Of a stretch of DNA of 64,000 nucleotides, positions 1-8,733 are shown piece after piece. Position numbers and translations under genes: made by a program. This stretch comes from Pseudobacteriovorax antillogorgiicola (lineage in GTDB: Bacteria > Bdellovibrionota_B > Oligoflexia > Oligoflexales > RGVZ01): the NCBI GenBank assembly GCA_945865565.1, contig CAMBEK010000003.1, forward strand, positions 248,001-312,000, written 5' to 3'. Every line of letters starts with the position of its first letter. Position 1 is the first letter of the stretch. The notes under the pieces were generated by a model. That model was given only the letters and a program-made list of their open reading frames with translations. It was not told where the DNA came from and ran no database searches.

Positions 1-1225
1 CCATCGCCGTGAAAGCTTTAGTCGAGGCCACGCCAACTTCTGGTCCTGCTTCCATATACAGAACCGCATGGGATGCTCTGGGAATTGACGAAAAGCGCAC
101 ATTGCAGATGCTCATCACCTGACACCCACGCTCGACCGCATGCTTGACGCAGGCCAAGGTATCTGCCGTTTCACCCGACTGGGAAACTGCAATCACCAAG
201 GTCGAAGCATCAATGCAGGGATTGCGGTAACGAAATTCACTGGCCAGTTCAACGTTGGCAGGCAGGCGGGTAAACTCTTCGATCATGTAACGCCCGATCT
301 GTCCCGCATAGTGGGCTGTTCCACAGGCAACGATAGCAACATTCCTGATCCGCCCAAGGTCCAAGGCATCCATTCCCGTTTCCTTGGCGACGAAAGTATT
401 TTCCTTCAAGTCTACAAGGCGGCTCAAAATGCTGGACATCACGGCAGGCTGCTCGTGAATCTCTTTCAGCATGTAATGTTTGTAGCCTTGCTTGTCGGCA
501 CTTGAGGCCGACCAGTTAAGAACCGCGGGGTCGCGGCGGACCGGCTTGCCGGCGAAGTCCCAAACTTCAATGGAATTTGCCTTTAAACGCGCAAACTCGC
601 CGTCCATCAAGAAAACCGCACGATTCGTATGGGGCAAAAGCGCCAACGCATCACTGCCAAAAAAGTTTTCCCCGTCGCCCGCACCAAGGACCACTGGACT
701 GCCTTGCTTGACGACATACATCTGACCCGGCTCGCGGGCATACATGATGCCCAGCGCATAGGCCCCGCGCAGGTGCTTCACGGTTTCCATGATGGCAGCC
801 TTGAGATCTTTCGTACGCTCAAGTTCCGCGTGAAGTTGGTGCAAGACCACTTCTGTGTCGGTGTCGCTTTTAAATTCGACGCCAGACTTCATGAGCTGTT
901 CTTTGAGCTCACGGTAATTTTCAATGATCCCATTATGTATGATGACGAGGTCACCATGAAGGTGCGGGTGGGCATTACGAGCCGTCGGCGCACCGTGGGT
1001 TGCCCACCGGGTATGCCCCATGCCCATCGTTGCCTTTAACGGCAACTCTTCGAGGCGCGGTTCCAGATGAACCAACTTGCCCTCGGCTTTGACGAGTTCG
1101 ATTTTGCCATGATCCAAAACGGCGATGCCGGCTGAATCGTAGCCACGATATTCTAGGCGCTTCAACCCGTCAAAGATCAGGCGAGCGCAAGACTTTGAAC
1201 CAACGTATCCAATGACACCACACAT
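1..1225 (-). CDS. glmS: Glutamine--fructose-6-phosphate aminotransferase, C-terminus beyond window edge
   Basis: Makes glucosamine-6-phosphate from fructose-6-phosphate and glutamine, the first step toward UDP-GlcNAc for peptidoglycan and LPS. The complement starts MCGVIGYVG, so processing exposes the catalytic Cys of the class II glutamine amidotransferase domain. GHTRWATHG and HNGIIENY follow, and the SIS motif SQSGETADTL lies near the cut end. About 408 of the usual ~610 codons are visible and no stop occurs, so the gene runs past base 1. It lies 28 bases downstream of glmU on the same strand, and the two probably form an operon. Identity is certain; only the end is missing. Confidence 0.96.
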   Translation of the reverse strand, partial: MCGVIGYVGSKSCARLIFDGLKRLEYRGYDSAGIAVLDHGKIELVKAEGKLVHLEPRLEELPLKATMGMGHTRWATHGAPTARNAHPHLHGDLVIIHNGIIENYRELKEQLMKSGVEFKSDTDTEVVLHQLHAELERTKDLKAAIMETVKHLRGAYALGIMYAREPGQMYVVKQGSPVVLGAGDGENFFGSDALALLPHTNRAVFLMDGEFARLKANSIEVWDFAGKPVRRDPAVLNWSASSADKQGYKHYMLKEIHEQPAVMSSILSRLVDLKENTFVAKETGMDALDLGRIRNVAIVACGTAHYAGQIGRYMIEEFTRLPANVELASEFRYRNPCIDASTLVIAVSQSGETADTLACVKHAVERGCQVMSICNVRFSSIPRASHAVLYMEAGPEVGVASTKAFTAM

Positions 1226-1253
1226 CGGCGTGTTCCTGTCAGAAAAAATAGAG

Positions 1254-2357
1254 TTACTGGATCATGCTCAACGGCGGAATGTTCTCGCCGGGATTCACGA
1301 CATAATTTCGCACCACAGAACCGGCACCGATCACCGCACCATCACCCAACTCGACGTCATCTAGCGTGGCATTAGAACCAACTTTACAACCGCGTCCGAT
1401 AACCGTCCTGCCTTCCAGGCAAACCCCTGAACCAATCTCGCTATCCACTCCGACCTTGCAGTCAGCTTCGATGTGACAGCTTTCAGGGTTGTGAAAGGTG
1501 ACTCCGGATTTCATCAAGGAATCAATCATCCTTCGCACCAAAATCTTTTCCACGGCAGCCAGCTGGCTGCGATCGTTCACCCCCAAAAAGTCTTGCCAAT
1601 CGTCGCATTCGTGAGTGACGACCTTCAGGTTCTTCTGCACGGCGAGGCCAAGACAATCCGTCAGGTAATACTCGCCCTGGCTGTTATTGGGACGGAGCTC
1701 ATCCAACAACCCAAACAGCGAGGCGGCCTTCGCAAAGATCACGCCAGAATTACATCGGTTGATTTTTCTTTGATCAGGGGACGCATCCCGCTCTTCAACG
1801 ATCGCGGCGAAATTGCCGTCCGCACCCGTCAATATGCGCCCGTAGCCGGTTGGATCTGCCACCCGCATGGCCAGGACTCCGAGGTCTGCACCACTGGCGC
1901 GGCAAGTGGCCACAAACTTTGAAAGGGCCAGACCGGTGATGGCCGGGGTGTCGCCGGCGCAGATAATGACCTCATCCGGCTGCATGGCCTGTATTGGGTT
2001 TCCTTCATCCTCAAAAAGTTCGGCATTCGCAAAACCTGGCTTTTTGATCCCTGGAAGTGCCGGATAGGCTGATGCCACGGCGTCGCCGGTGCCCCGCGCT
2101 GTTTTCTGCACGCAAAAGACAGCAGACGGAAAGCGCCGCCAGGCCCCGTGCCCAGAGGCAGCCATGCTTGGGCTGATGATGACAATTTGTCGATCAATCC
2201 CGGCCGCCTGCAGGCTGCGCACAACCCAATCGAGCATTGGCAGGCCGGCCGCCTTGTGCAGCACCTTAGGCAGGTCGCTCTTCATGCGCGTGCCCTTGCC
2301 TGCTGCCAGGACGATACCGGCAATGACTGTATTTGATTTTGAAAGGCTCTCATTCAT
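1254..2357 (-). CDS. glmU: GlmU-type uridylyltransferase with a truncated acetyltransferase half
   Basis: The N-terminal half is a clear N-acetylglucosamine-1-phosphate uridylyltransferase, with the nucleotide loop LAAGKGTRM at residues 17-25, then ICAGDTP and the GYGRI region. A left-handed beta-helix begins near residue 283, but the protein stops at 367 residues against about 456 for bifunctional GlmU. The RPGAEL and GNFVEMKKA blocks, which carry the acetyl-CoA and glucosamine-1-phosphate site in E. coli GlmU, are absent. The open frame continues upstream to 3362, but that part is antisense to the HEAT gene; MNESLSKS at 2357 puts the nucleotide loop in its normal place. glmS follows on the same strand. 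The likely activity is uridylyl transfer only. Confidence 0.88.
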   Translation of the reverse strand: MNESLSKSNTVIAGIVLAAGKGTRMKSDLPKVLHKAAGLPMLDWVVRSLQAAGIDRQIVIISPSMAASGHGAWRRFPSAVFCVQKTARGTGDAVASAYPALPGIKKPGFANAELFEDEGNPIQAMQPDEVIICAGDTPAITGLALSKFVATCRASGADLGVLAMRVADPTGYGRILTGADGNFAAIVEERDASPDQRKINRCNSGVIFAKAASLFGLLDELRPNNSQGEYYLTDCLGLAVQKNLKVVTHECDDWQDFLGVNDRSQLAAVEKILVRRMIDSLMKSGVTFHNPESCHIEADCKVGVDSEIGSGVCLEGRTVIGRGCKVGSNATLDDVELGDGAVIGAGSVVRNYVVNPGENIPPLSMIQ

Positions 2358-2468
2358 ATCGGGAAAGTACCGCGCCCCGGACAGCCGGGCAACGCCGCAA
2401 TTTGACGGCAAGCGACGCATCTGGCAGAAAATTGACTGGGGTTTTTTAAATTGGCAAAGGGGATCTTC
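2358..2468. promoter_or_regulatory. Divergent intergenic region between glmU and the HEAT-repeat gene
   Basis: These 111 bases separate two divergent starts and must hold promoters for both. A TTGACG hexamer lies at 2402-2407, but no good -10 hexamer sits at a normal distance. A strong ribosome-binding sequence (AAAGGGG, 2456-2462) precedes the GTG at 2469 and decides that start over the TTG at 2451. No operator-like symmetry stands out. Confidence 0.4.
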
Positions 2469-3221
2469 GTGGGAATCGTGCAAAAGTTCAAAGCCTGGCG
2501 TCAAAGCCAGCACGAAGGAAAAGTCGCTCGCGCCGCTAAAACCGCGAAAAATCCCAAGGCCATCCGTGAAGATCGCTGGGCTGCGTTGGAATCCCTGTGC
2601 GCCATGGAGGAGCCCGAAGAGGCCATCCCACATCTCTTGCAACGCTTTGAATTTAGTCTGGAAAATGGGATTGGCGACGCCCGGGAGAAGGAACTGGCCA
2701 TGGGTGGAATCACCCGTTTTGGCGACCGGGCTGTACCGATGGTGATGGACCACCTGGCGACGACCACGCGGATTGCCTGGCCGATCAAGATCCTGAAAGC
2801 CTTGGGGGACGATAGTTTGGTGGTTGAAGGTTTGAAAAAGGCGCTGAATTTTGGCGAGACCACCTTTGATCAAGGCCAGACCGACAAAAACTACGATTTG
2901 CTGTGCCATTTGGTTGAACACAAGCTGGGCTCGTTTGCCCGTGAACTGCACCGCTTTCTGAAAGACCCTGACGAACGCGTCCGCTTTGCCGCCGCCGAAG
3001 TCCTGATCGAACAAAATGATGCCTCGATGATTCCCATGCTCGAAGGTTTTCTGACCGACCAGACTGTGGAAAACATCCGCATCCGGCAGGCTGTTCTGCG
3101 CGCCTTTGTAGAGCGCCAATGGATCCTGACCCAGCCCGAACGCATTCCAGGGGGAGAAGTGGTTCCCGGAGTCTACGTCACCCAAACGAGAACCTTGGCT
3201 GTGCGCGGACAGCATTCGTGA
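2469..3221 (+). CDS. HEAT-repeat protein
   Basis: A soluble, helix-rich 250-residue protein with no signal peptide. After a basic N-terminus (about residues 1-35) come repeated helical pairs typical of HEAT/PBS-lyase repeats, such as AALESLCAMEEPEEAIPHLL, VRFAAAEVLIEQNDASMIPML and IRQAVLRAFVERQ. Such proteins are usually scaffolds for protein contacts, and no enzymatic motif is visible. The GTG start is chosen for its AAAGGGG site six bases upstream. Its stop overlaps the next gene's start in GTGA, so the two are translationally coupled. Specific role unknown. Confidence 0.8.
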   Translation: MGIVQKFKAWRQSQHEGKVARAAKTAKNPKAIREDRWAALESLCAMEEPEEAIPHLLQRFEFSLENGIGDAREKELAMGGITRFGDRAVPMVMDHLATTTRIAWPIKILKALGDDSLVVEGLKKALNFGETTFDQGQTDKNYDLLCHLVEHKLGSFARELHRFLKDPDERVRFAAAEVLIEQNDASMIPMLEGFLTDQTVENIRIRQAVLRAFVERQWILTQPERIPGGEVVPGVYVTQTRTLAVRGQHS

Positions 3222-3622
3222 TTTCTCCGGCAGCCATCTGCCAGATTGAAATCCCGGTCTCGGATGTCGAGGCCTCTGTCCAGTTTTACGAGCATGTTTT
3301 TGGCTGGCGCCGCTCACCGGCTGAAATTCAGGAATACATCGTTCTTGAGACGCCCGATGCAACGTCCGACCGTCGCGCTTCAGTTGGAGTCAGCTTGATC
3401 CCAGGCGCAACACCGGCCGGGCGCAACGGGCACGCCCATACCGTCCTTTATTTCCAGGTCGACGACCCGGAAGAAATTGCGCGGCGGGCCGTGACGTTCG
3501 GCGGCACCAAACGATTTGGCCCCCGCAAGGTTCCGTCTTACGGCGAAATTTGGCGCATCACAGACCCCGACGGCAATCAGTTCGGCCTCTTTAAACCCGC
3601 CGTTCGCCACCAACAAGATTGA
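3218..3622 (+). CDS. VOC-family (glyoxalase-fold) protein
   Basis: A 134-residue member of the vicinal oxygen chelate superfamily, with paired beta-alpha-beta-beta-beta modules. QIEIPVSDVEASVQFYEHVF near the N-terminus and ITDPDGNQFGLFKP near the C-terminus are the family hallmarks. This subgroup includes metal-dependent lyases, dioxygenases and binding proteins, and the substrate cannot be told from sequence. The start GTG overlaps the HEAT gene stop. The stop abuts the stop of alr on the opposite strand with no spare base, so transcripts converge here. Confidence 0.87.
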   Translation: MISPAAICQIEIPVSDVEASVQFYEHVFGWRRSPAEIQEYIVLETPDATSDRRASVGVSLIPGATPAGRNGHAHTVLYFQVDDPEEIARRAVTFGGTKRFGPRKVPSYGEIWRITDPDGNQFGLFKPAVRHQQD

Positions 3623-4738
3623 TCAAATGATTGTGCGCTGAATTTCCGGATTCAGGCGGGCGAGAAGTTCGTAGTGGATCGTGTCGGCCCAGCCAGCGAC
3701 TTCTCCGGCAGAGAGAAACTCTGTCCCATCCTTGCCAATCAAAACAGCCCTGTCGCCGACTTTTGCCGTTGGAACTTCCGTGACGTCAATCATAATCATG
3801 TTCATGCACACGCGACCAACGACCTGACATCGGGCACCGTGAACAAGAACATAAGCAGAACTGCCACTGGCGGCACGGGGAAAGCCCTCATAATAGCCAA
3901 CAGGAATCACGGCGATCCGCATTTTGCGCGACGCCTTGAAAGTACATCCATAACCAACATATTGCCCCGCATCGATGTCGATGATGGAGGTCAGCGGCGC
4001 ATGCCAGGACAGAACGGGTTCCAGACCGTCAACGTCTCCGGATTCATTTAAAAAGCTGAGCCGGGTTGCCTGGGACGGCCATTGGCCGTAAAGGCTGACG
4101 CCGACGCGGTGCAGATCCATCACGCTTTCCGGCAAAATTAATGTCGAGGCGCTGGATGCGGTGTGAAAAAGGGGTTTTAGTCCGCGCGCAACAAAGGCCA
4201 TGCGCGCCTCTTCGAACTTTTCTAGTTGCTGCGTGGCGTAGTTGTGTTCCAGGACGTCTTCCACGTTTGCAAAGTGGGTGCAAACGCCTGCCACAACCTC
4301 GGGCCTCGGGGAAACCAGAGCGGCGATTTCTGCGGCCCTTGACGGTGCAAATCCCTGACGCGACATGCCAGTGTCGAATTCAAGGTGCATTCGGATTGGG
4401 ATTGGCGACGCAAGGACCGCCGTCAAGGCCTCTAGCGTGCCCACAAAGACGTCGGCTTCAGCCTGGATTGCTGCAGGTATTTGATCCGGCGTAAAGGGAC
4501 CGCAAACCAGAATGCGTCCTTTGAAACCGAGGGTCCGGAGTTCTTTGGCTTCTGCAAGGTAGTTGACACAAAGCCAGGCCGGATTAAGCGGCGCCAGAAC
4601 TTCGTATACTTGCTGCAATCCGTGGCCGTAGGCGTTTGACTTGACCACGGCGGCCAGACGCTCGCGTCCCACACGGCCTTCGAAAAAGCTGTAGTTGCGC
4701 CGCAGGGCTTCCGCTTTGATGATTATTTCACTCAGCAT
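3623..4738 (-). CDS. alr: Alanine racemase
   Basis: PLP-dependent interconversion of L- and D-alanine, supplying D-alanine for peptidoglycan. The PLP lysine is K33 in AVVKSNAYGHG, and the second catalytic base is Y263 in GQYVGYGCTF. MHLEFDTGMSRQGF and HRVGVSLYG are also typical. The 371-residue length is normal. The ATG at 4738 is chosen because it places the lysine where the family has it; the frame stays open farther upstream into the neighbouring gene. It lies 14 bases behind the secreted-protein gene on the same strand, so the two may be cotranscribed. Confidence 0.95.
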   Translation of the reverse strand: MLSEIIIKAEALRRNYSFFEGRVGRERLAAVVKSNAYGHGLQQVYEVLAPLNPAWLCVNYLAEAKELRTLGFKGRILVCGPFTPDQIPAAIQAEADVFVGTLEALTAVLASPIPIRMHLEFDTGMSRQGFAPSRAAEIAALVSPRPEVVAGVCTHFANVEDVLEHNYATQQLEKFEEARMAFVARGLKPLFHTASSASTLILPESVMDLHRVGVSLYGQWPSQATRLSFLNESGDVDGLEPVLSWHAPLTSIIDIDAGQYVGYGCTFKASRKMRIAVIPVGYYEGFPRAASGSSAYVLVHGARCQVVGRVCMNMIMIDVTEVPTAKVGDRAVLIGKDGTEFLSAGEVAGWADTIHYELLARLNPEIQRTII

Positions 4739-4752
4739 CGCCTGCCATCTTG

Positions 4753-5979
4753 TCACAGCGCTGAAGTGATCTGCAAGCGCAGGGGACGACTTCCTGATGC
4801 ATACCTTGCAGTCAATGATGATAATGATGCTTCGGCTTTGATGCCCGCGCGATGCAGGGCAAAGCGGCCACGGTTGGAAGCGCTGCGCACCACGAACGGA
4901 AACCAACCTCGCTTCAGGGTCGTCAAAACGACACCAGACGCATCCCCGCGGGTCCCTGGTGCAAGCAAGAGTTGGCCAAGCTGAAACTGTTTGATTTCGG
5001 CCGCAGTCAGAAGGCGGGAGGTGCGGAGTGTTGACTCAAGGGGCACGAAATCATTTTTCATCGGGGAATCAGAGACCGTGGCCTGACGCGCCAGGCACGG
5101 CGCGTTGATGTAGCTGGCCACAGCGACAGCCAGAGCCTGTCCGCCGCGACGCGGCACAACGGCAATCCCAACCGGGACCTCGTAACAGCGGTGTTTAAAA
5201 TGAACATGCCGGGCATTTAAATCCAAACGGTCTATTGCGCGCAGTTGAAGCACGCCGAGTTTACGCAGATCGGAAACCTTGCGCGGCATCACGCGGTAGT
5301 GCCCGCCATGGGCCAGCCCACCAATCCTCACCATGGCTTGAGTCGGGGCGGGGAGAGATTTGATATTTTCACGGCCAGAATTTCCACAGGCCTCTGCAAC
5401 CCGACGGGGCGGCAACCTGAAACCGATGGCGGCGAGTTGAAAATTCATCGGAGCGGTTGAATTTCCCGCAGAGCGTCCGCCATCTGGGTCTGGGGTGACC
5501 AACATCCCCGCCGCCATCACGCCGCAGGGAATTTCCACTTTGAGTTCAGGCCTGGAGCCGGACTCTGGGGAGCCGGACTGAACCGCAATCGCGTTAAGCT
5601 CCGTCACACGGATCCCGTCCAAATCACCTCGCATTGGTTCGATCAACTTGTATGCCGTTGAATCAATGAAAGGCATTTTAAAGTAGCGCCTTTCGGGCAA
5701 ACGAGCGCAACCAGCGAGAGGCCGGGCCACAACCGCTGCCACTTGAAGTTTTCGATCTGGTTTTTGATCGCGATCGACCAGTAGAGCCCCCAACGGGGTT
5801 GCACCGCAGGGCAAGTCGAAGGCAGCCGTGACGACATGCCCGGGACCGTTATCCGAGTAGAAAAGCTCGGTCAGGGGCAAAATCTGCCAACGCGTTCGGG
5901 GAAGTTCATCGGCGAATCCCAGTGCAGAAAACCAGAGGCATGGTCCGAGGAGGATCATTTGGGCAAAAAAACGCAGCAA
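4753..5979 (-). CDS. Secreted protein of unknown function with several cysteines
   Basis: A 408-residue protein with a hydrophobic signal sequence (about residues 5-23, cut probable after GFA). The mature part holds several scattered cysteines (in CGATP, GCARLP, CGVMA, EACGN, RCYEV and APCLA), which suggests disulfides in the periplasm. I recognise no domain. The start is a TTG; an ATG seven codons later is an alternative but lacks a ribosome site. alr follows after 14 bases. It is divergent from rpmH. Confidence 0.68.
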   Translation of the reverse strand: MLRFFAQMILLGPCLWFSALGFADELPRTRWQILPLTELFYSDNGPGHVVTAAFDLPCGATPLGALLVDRDQKPDRKLQVAAVVARPLAGCARLPERRYFKMPFIDSTAYKLIEPMRGDLDGIRVTELNAIAVQSGSPESGSRPELKVEIPCGVMAAGMLVTPDPDGGRSAGNSTAPMNFQLAAIGFRLPPRRVAEACGNSGRENIKSLPAPTQAMVRIGGLAHGGHYRVMPRKVSDLRKLGVLQLRAIDRLDLNARHVHFKHRCYEVPVGIAVVPRRGGQALAVAVASYINAPCLARQATVSDSPMKNDFVPLESTLRTSRLLTAAEIKQFQLGQLLLAPGTRGDASGVVLTTLKRGWFPFVVRSASNRGRFALHRAGIKAEASLSSLTARYASGSRPLRLQITSAL

Positions 5980-6197
5980 AAGAAGTACCCCGCCGGCTCA
6001 AAAAATTGATTAAAAAATCATCAATTGCGGGTGGTTTTTAATACTATTTTAATAAAAACACAACTTTTACATAAATCCTCATCTCAATTGGATGGTTGCG
6101 CATGTCCGATCAGTTTGATAACAACACAATACTTTTTCGAGGATCAGGAACCGGTAGACGGAACCTGCTGAATTCATAGTAGAAAATTGAGAGTTTC
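5980..6197. promoter_or_regulatory. AT-rich divergent region upstream of rpmH
   Basis: These 218 bases separate the leftward secreted-protein gene from rpmH. The left half is very AT-rich and holds a perfect inverted repeat, AATTGAT/ATCAATT (6004-6010, 6020-6026). Several TATAAT-like hexamers occur at 6035-6080, but none has a convincing -35 partner. The right half can fold into CAGG-AA-CCG/CGG-AA-CCTG (6145-6167) in the probable rpmH leader. I found no DnaA-box cluster, so this is not evidently an origin although rpmH often lies beside one. Confidence 0.45.
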
Positions 6198-6347
6198 ATG
6201 AAACGTACTTTTCAACCGCACAACACTCGTCGTCTCAGAACCCACGGCTTCCGCGCACGCATGGAATCCCCAGGTGGCCGTAATGTCCTTCGTTCCCGTC
6301 GCGCCAAAGGCCGCAAGCGGATCGCTGTGACGGCTTACAAGAAGTAA
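6198..6347 (+). CDS. rpmH: 50S ribosomal protein L34
   Basis: This 49-residue basic protein of the large ribosomal subunit starts [12 protein letters not shown] and ends RIAVTAYKK, matching the L34 family over its whole length, including GFRARM and [13 protein letters not shown]. The rnpA TTG start follows the stop codon with no gap, the classical rpmH-rnpA arrangement in which L34 and the RNase P protein are coexpressed. Confidence 0.98.
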   Translation: MKRTFQPHNTRRLRTHGFRARMESPGGRNVLRSRRAKGRKRIAVTAYKK

Positions 6348-6731
6348 TTGTTGTCGCCCCAGGCTAGTTCATTTCCCAAAACGCGGCGTCTGCTGAAAAA
6401 GACCGACTTTGATCGTACATTCGATCAAGGCTCAAAATTCGTGTCTTCAATGCTTGTCGTGATTGCTGCAAAAACGCCTGCGACTGATTCTGCCCCCGAT
6501 CTGGACCGCATTGGTCTGGTCGTCTCCAAAAAGGTGGGCAATTCTGTTGTGCGCAACCGGGTCAAAAGAGTTCTCCGCGAAGCCTTTCGCATTGCCGAAG
6601 GCCGCGGCCTCGATCTGGTGGTCATTGCAAGACCAGCTGCGGCGAATGCAGATTTTGCGGAGATGGAGAAAGATCTGGGGCTTGCCTTGAAGAAACTGCA
6701 TAGCAGGCACTTCCCGGGAGCCTCGAAGTGA
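6348..6731 (+). CDS. rnpA: Ribonuclease P protein component
   Basis: Protein subunit of RNase P, which helps the catalytic RNA mature tRNA 5' ends. The signature RNRVKRVLREAFR lies at residues 69-81, preceded by GLVVSKKVGNSVV, with an N-terminal FPKTRRLLKKTDF. The length of 127 residues is usual. The TTG start immediately after the rpmH stop is the only start that keeps the N-terminal block; it presumably relies on coupling. Its stop overlaps the start of yidD. Confidence 0.94.
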   Translation: MLSPQASSFPKTRRLLKKTDFDRTFDQGSKFVSSMLVVIAAKTPATDSAPDLDRIGLVVSKKVGNSVVRNRVKRVLREAFRIAEGRGLDLVVIARPAAANADFAEMEKDLGLALKKLHSRHFPGASK

Positions 6732-6949
6732 TGACGCAACCGATCAAGTTAGCCCTGAAGTCTTCTCTGAAAATCTACAAGCAGTTTGTGTCGCCAGTAC
6801 TTGGTCCACGCTGCCGTTTTTTTCCGTCCTGCTCTGAATACGCCAGTGAATGCCTCGAAAAATATCCGCTCCACGTTGCTGTTTCCAAAACATCCGGAAG
6901 AATGATGCGCTGCCATCCCTGGAACCCAGGGGGAGTTGACCTGCCATGA
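6731..6949 (+). CDS. yidD: Membrane protein insertion efficiency factor YidD
   Basis: A small (72-residue) membrane-associated protein that assists YidC-dependent insertion. The motifs IYKQFVSPVLGPRCRFFPSC, SEYA and HPWNPGGVDLP define the family, with its conserved Cys residues. The ATG is embedded in the rnpA stop (TGATG); a GTG one codon earlier is possible. It ends by overlapping yidC in ATGA, so rnpA, yidD and yidC are translationally coupled. Confidence 0.94.
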   Translation: MTQPIKLALKSSLKIYKQFVSPVLGPRCRFFPSCSEYASECLEKYPLHVAVSKTSGRMMRCHPWNPGGVDLP

Positions 6950-8670
6950 ACCAAATGTTGCCTGACGACCCAACAAAAGACACCGACCGCTCGCGTTCGA
7001 TCCTCGCGATCGTCGTATGTGTTGCGCTTTATGCCGGTTACACCGAGTACTTGAAGCGCAAGTACCCGGATTACATGAAGCCGCGTGAAACAGCGCAGGA
7101 AACCGTTGCGCCAGAGGCAGGCGCGGCTGCAACAGCTCCCGCAGCCCAACCCGGCGCGACAGCAACGACCGCACCTGGCCAAACCGCGCCTTCTGCAACC
7201 AGCCCTGCATTGCCAGCCATACCAGCCCTCGACCCCGTACAACTCGTGTTGGAATCCGATGACTTTGTGGTCCAATTGGACCAGACGCAATCTGCAATCA
7301 ATTCGGTTCGTATCAAAAAATTCAAGGACAGGATTGGCGAAGGCGCCCAACCGGTGGAAGTCCTCGACAGCCCCCTGATCGTCCAAGGTTTCGTCGGAGA
7401 TCAACCGCAATCGGCTGCTTCTGCAATCCAGACCGGTGTTTTCGCGGCCAAACGTAACGACAACACGGTAATCCTCAGCCGGCAGGAAGGCCCTTGGTTG
7501 ATCGAACAGTCCTTCGAGGCGAAAGCGGACAGCTACAACCTTGCCACAAACGTTCGCTTCACCAACACGTCCACCCAGCCGCAAGCCCTGCACGGCGGAA
7601 CCCTGCTGTCTCAGACCATCTCGACCGTTGTCGCAGGATCAAGCAGCATCCTTCCGGGCAGCCCGACTGAAAAACCACGCCTTGTTGCCAACGTGAAAGA
7701 TTCGGACCAGTTCATCTTCACCGAAAAATTCTGCGAAGACGACGGTGCAAAGGAGCTAAACGTAAACAACCAGGAGGTCCGTTTTGTTGGTTTTGACCGG
7801 CACTATTTCCTCGCTGCTTTCGTACCTGAAATCACCAAGACAAGCCTGAAGTCCTGGGTCGGAGGCACCCAAGCCGCATCAAAAACCCAATGCCCGGTCT
7901 CCATGCTGGTTCATCAGGATTTTGGCACGGTGAATGCCGGTGCCACAGTGACCATGAAGTTGGACACCTTTATCGGACCAAAAGTTTCCGAATTGCTGAA
8001 AAAGCGCAGCCTCTACCTTGTCGACACCCTCGACCGGGGCTGGTTCGACGTGCTGGCAGAGCCACTGCTGCTGGCCATCAAAGGCTTTGAAAGTGTTCTG
8101 AAAAACTTTGGCCTTGCAATCATCCTTTTGACCGTCTTGTTGAAAGTTTTGTTTTATCCGCTGACAAAAAAAGCCGCAACGTCGGCTCACAAAATGAAAA
8201 AATTTAATCCGGAAATGCAACGCCTCCGGGAACGCTATAAAGACGACCCGCGCACACAACAGCAGGAAGTCATGCGTTTCATGGCGGCCCACAAGCTGAA
8301 TCCCATGCAGGGTTGCTTGCCGATCCTGCCGCAGATTCCTGTGTTCCTTGCGTTCTACCGTGTGCTTTCTTCCGCCATTGAATTGCGTCATGCGCCATTC
8401 TTTGGTTGGATTCAAGATTTGTCTGTTGCCGATCCCTATTTCGTCACGCCTCTGCTTCTTGGCGTCGGAATGTTTCTGCAACAGAAGCTGACCCCGATGG
8501 CCGGTGTCGACAAGACTCAAGAAAAAGTCATGTTGGCGATGCCGCTCATCTTTACCGTAATGATGCTGACCCTTCCCGCAGGGATGGTCTTGTACATGCT
8601 GGCCAACACCGTCATGTCTATCGCGCAACAACAATGGCTTAATCGCAAACTGACGCGCGAAATGACGTGA
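6946..8670 (+). CDS. yidC: Membrane protein insertase YidC
   Basis: Inner-membrane insertase acting with and without SecYEG. The 574-residue protein has an N-terminal membrane anchor (about residues 18-32), an Ala/Pro/Thr-rich linker (about 45-95), the large periplasmic beta-sandwich of Gram-negative YidC, and the conserved C-terminal core. The core shows the LLTVLLKVLFYPLT helix, the MKKFNPEMQRLRERYKDD loop and the last helices ending in WLNRKLTREMT. It overlaps yidD by four bases. Confidence 0.97.
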   Translation: MNQMLPDDPTKDTDRSRSILAIVVCVALYAGYTEYLKRKYPDYMKPRETAQETVAPEAGAAATAPAAQPGATATTAPGQTAPSATSPALPAIPALDPVQLVLESDDFVVQLDQTQSAINSVRIKKFKDRIGEGAQPVEVLDSPLIVQGFVGDQPQSAASAIQTGVFAAKRNDNTVILSRQEGPWLIEQSFEAKADSYNLATNVRFTNTSTQPQALHGGTLLSQTISTVVAGSSSILPGSPTEKPRLVANVKDSDQFIFTEKFCEDDGAKELNVNNQEVRFVGFDRHYFLAAFVPEITKTSLKSWVGGTQAASKTQCPVSMLVHQDFGTVNAGATVTMKLDTFIGPKVSELLKKRSLYLVDTLDRGWFDVLAEPLLLAIKGFESVLKNFGLAIILLTVLLKVLFYPLTKKAATSAHKMKKFNPEMQRLRERYKDDPRTQQQEVMRFMAAHKLNPMQGCLPILPQIPVFLAFYRVLSSAIELRHAPFFGWIQDLSVADPYFVTPLLLGVGMFLQQKLTPMAGVDKTQEKVMLAMPLIFTVMMLTLPAGMVLYMLANTVMSIAQQQWLNRKLTREMT

Positions 8671-8677
8671 ACGGCAA

Positions 8678-8693
8678 GTGACCAGAAGGTCAC
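8678..8693 (+). other. Small perfect stem-loop between yidC and khpB
   Basis: GTGACC-AGAA-GGTCAC forms a six-base-pair perfect stem with a tetraloop, and outer AACG/CGTT can extend it across an internal bulge (8670-8697). No T run follows, so it is not a standard terminator. It could be an attenuator or RNA processing site that sets khpB level relative to yidC. Confidence 0.4.
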
Positions 8694-8733
8694 CGTTGGC
8701 TGGATCACACTCAACTGGAGGAATTGACAGGAA

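Noticed and set aside
2358-3362. N-terminal extension of the glmU frame
   Set aside because: It is antisense to the HEAT gene, and the GlmU nucleotide loop begins only after 2357.
5990-6197. Replication origin upstream of rpmH
   Set aside because: AT-rich but no cluster of TTATCCACA-like boxes, and dnaA is not present.
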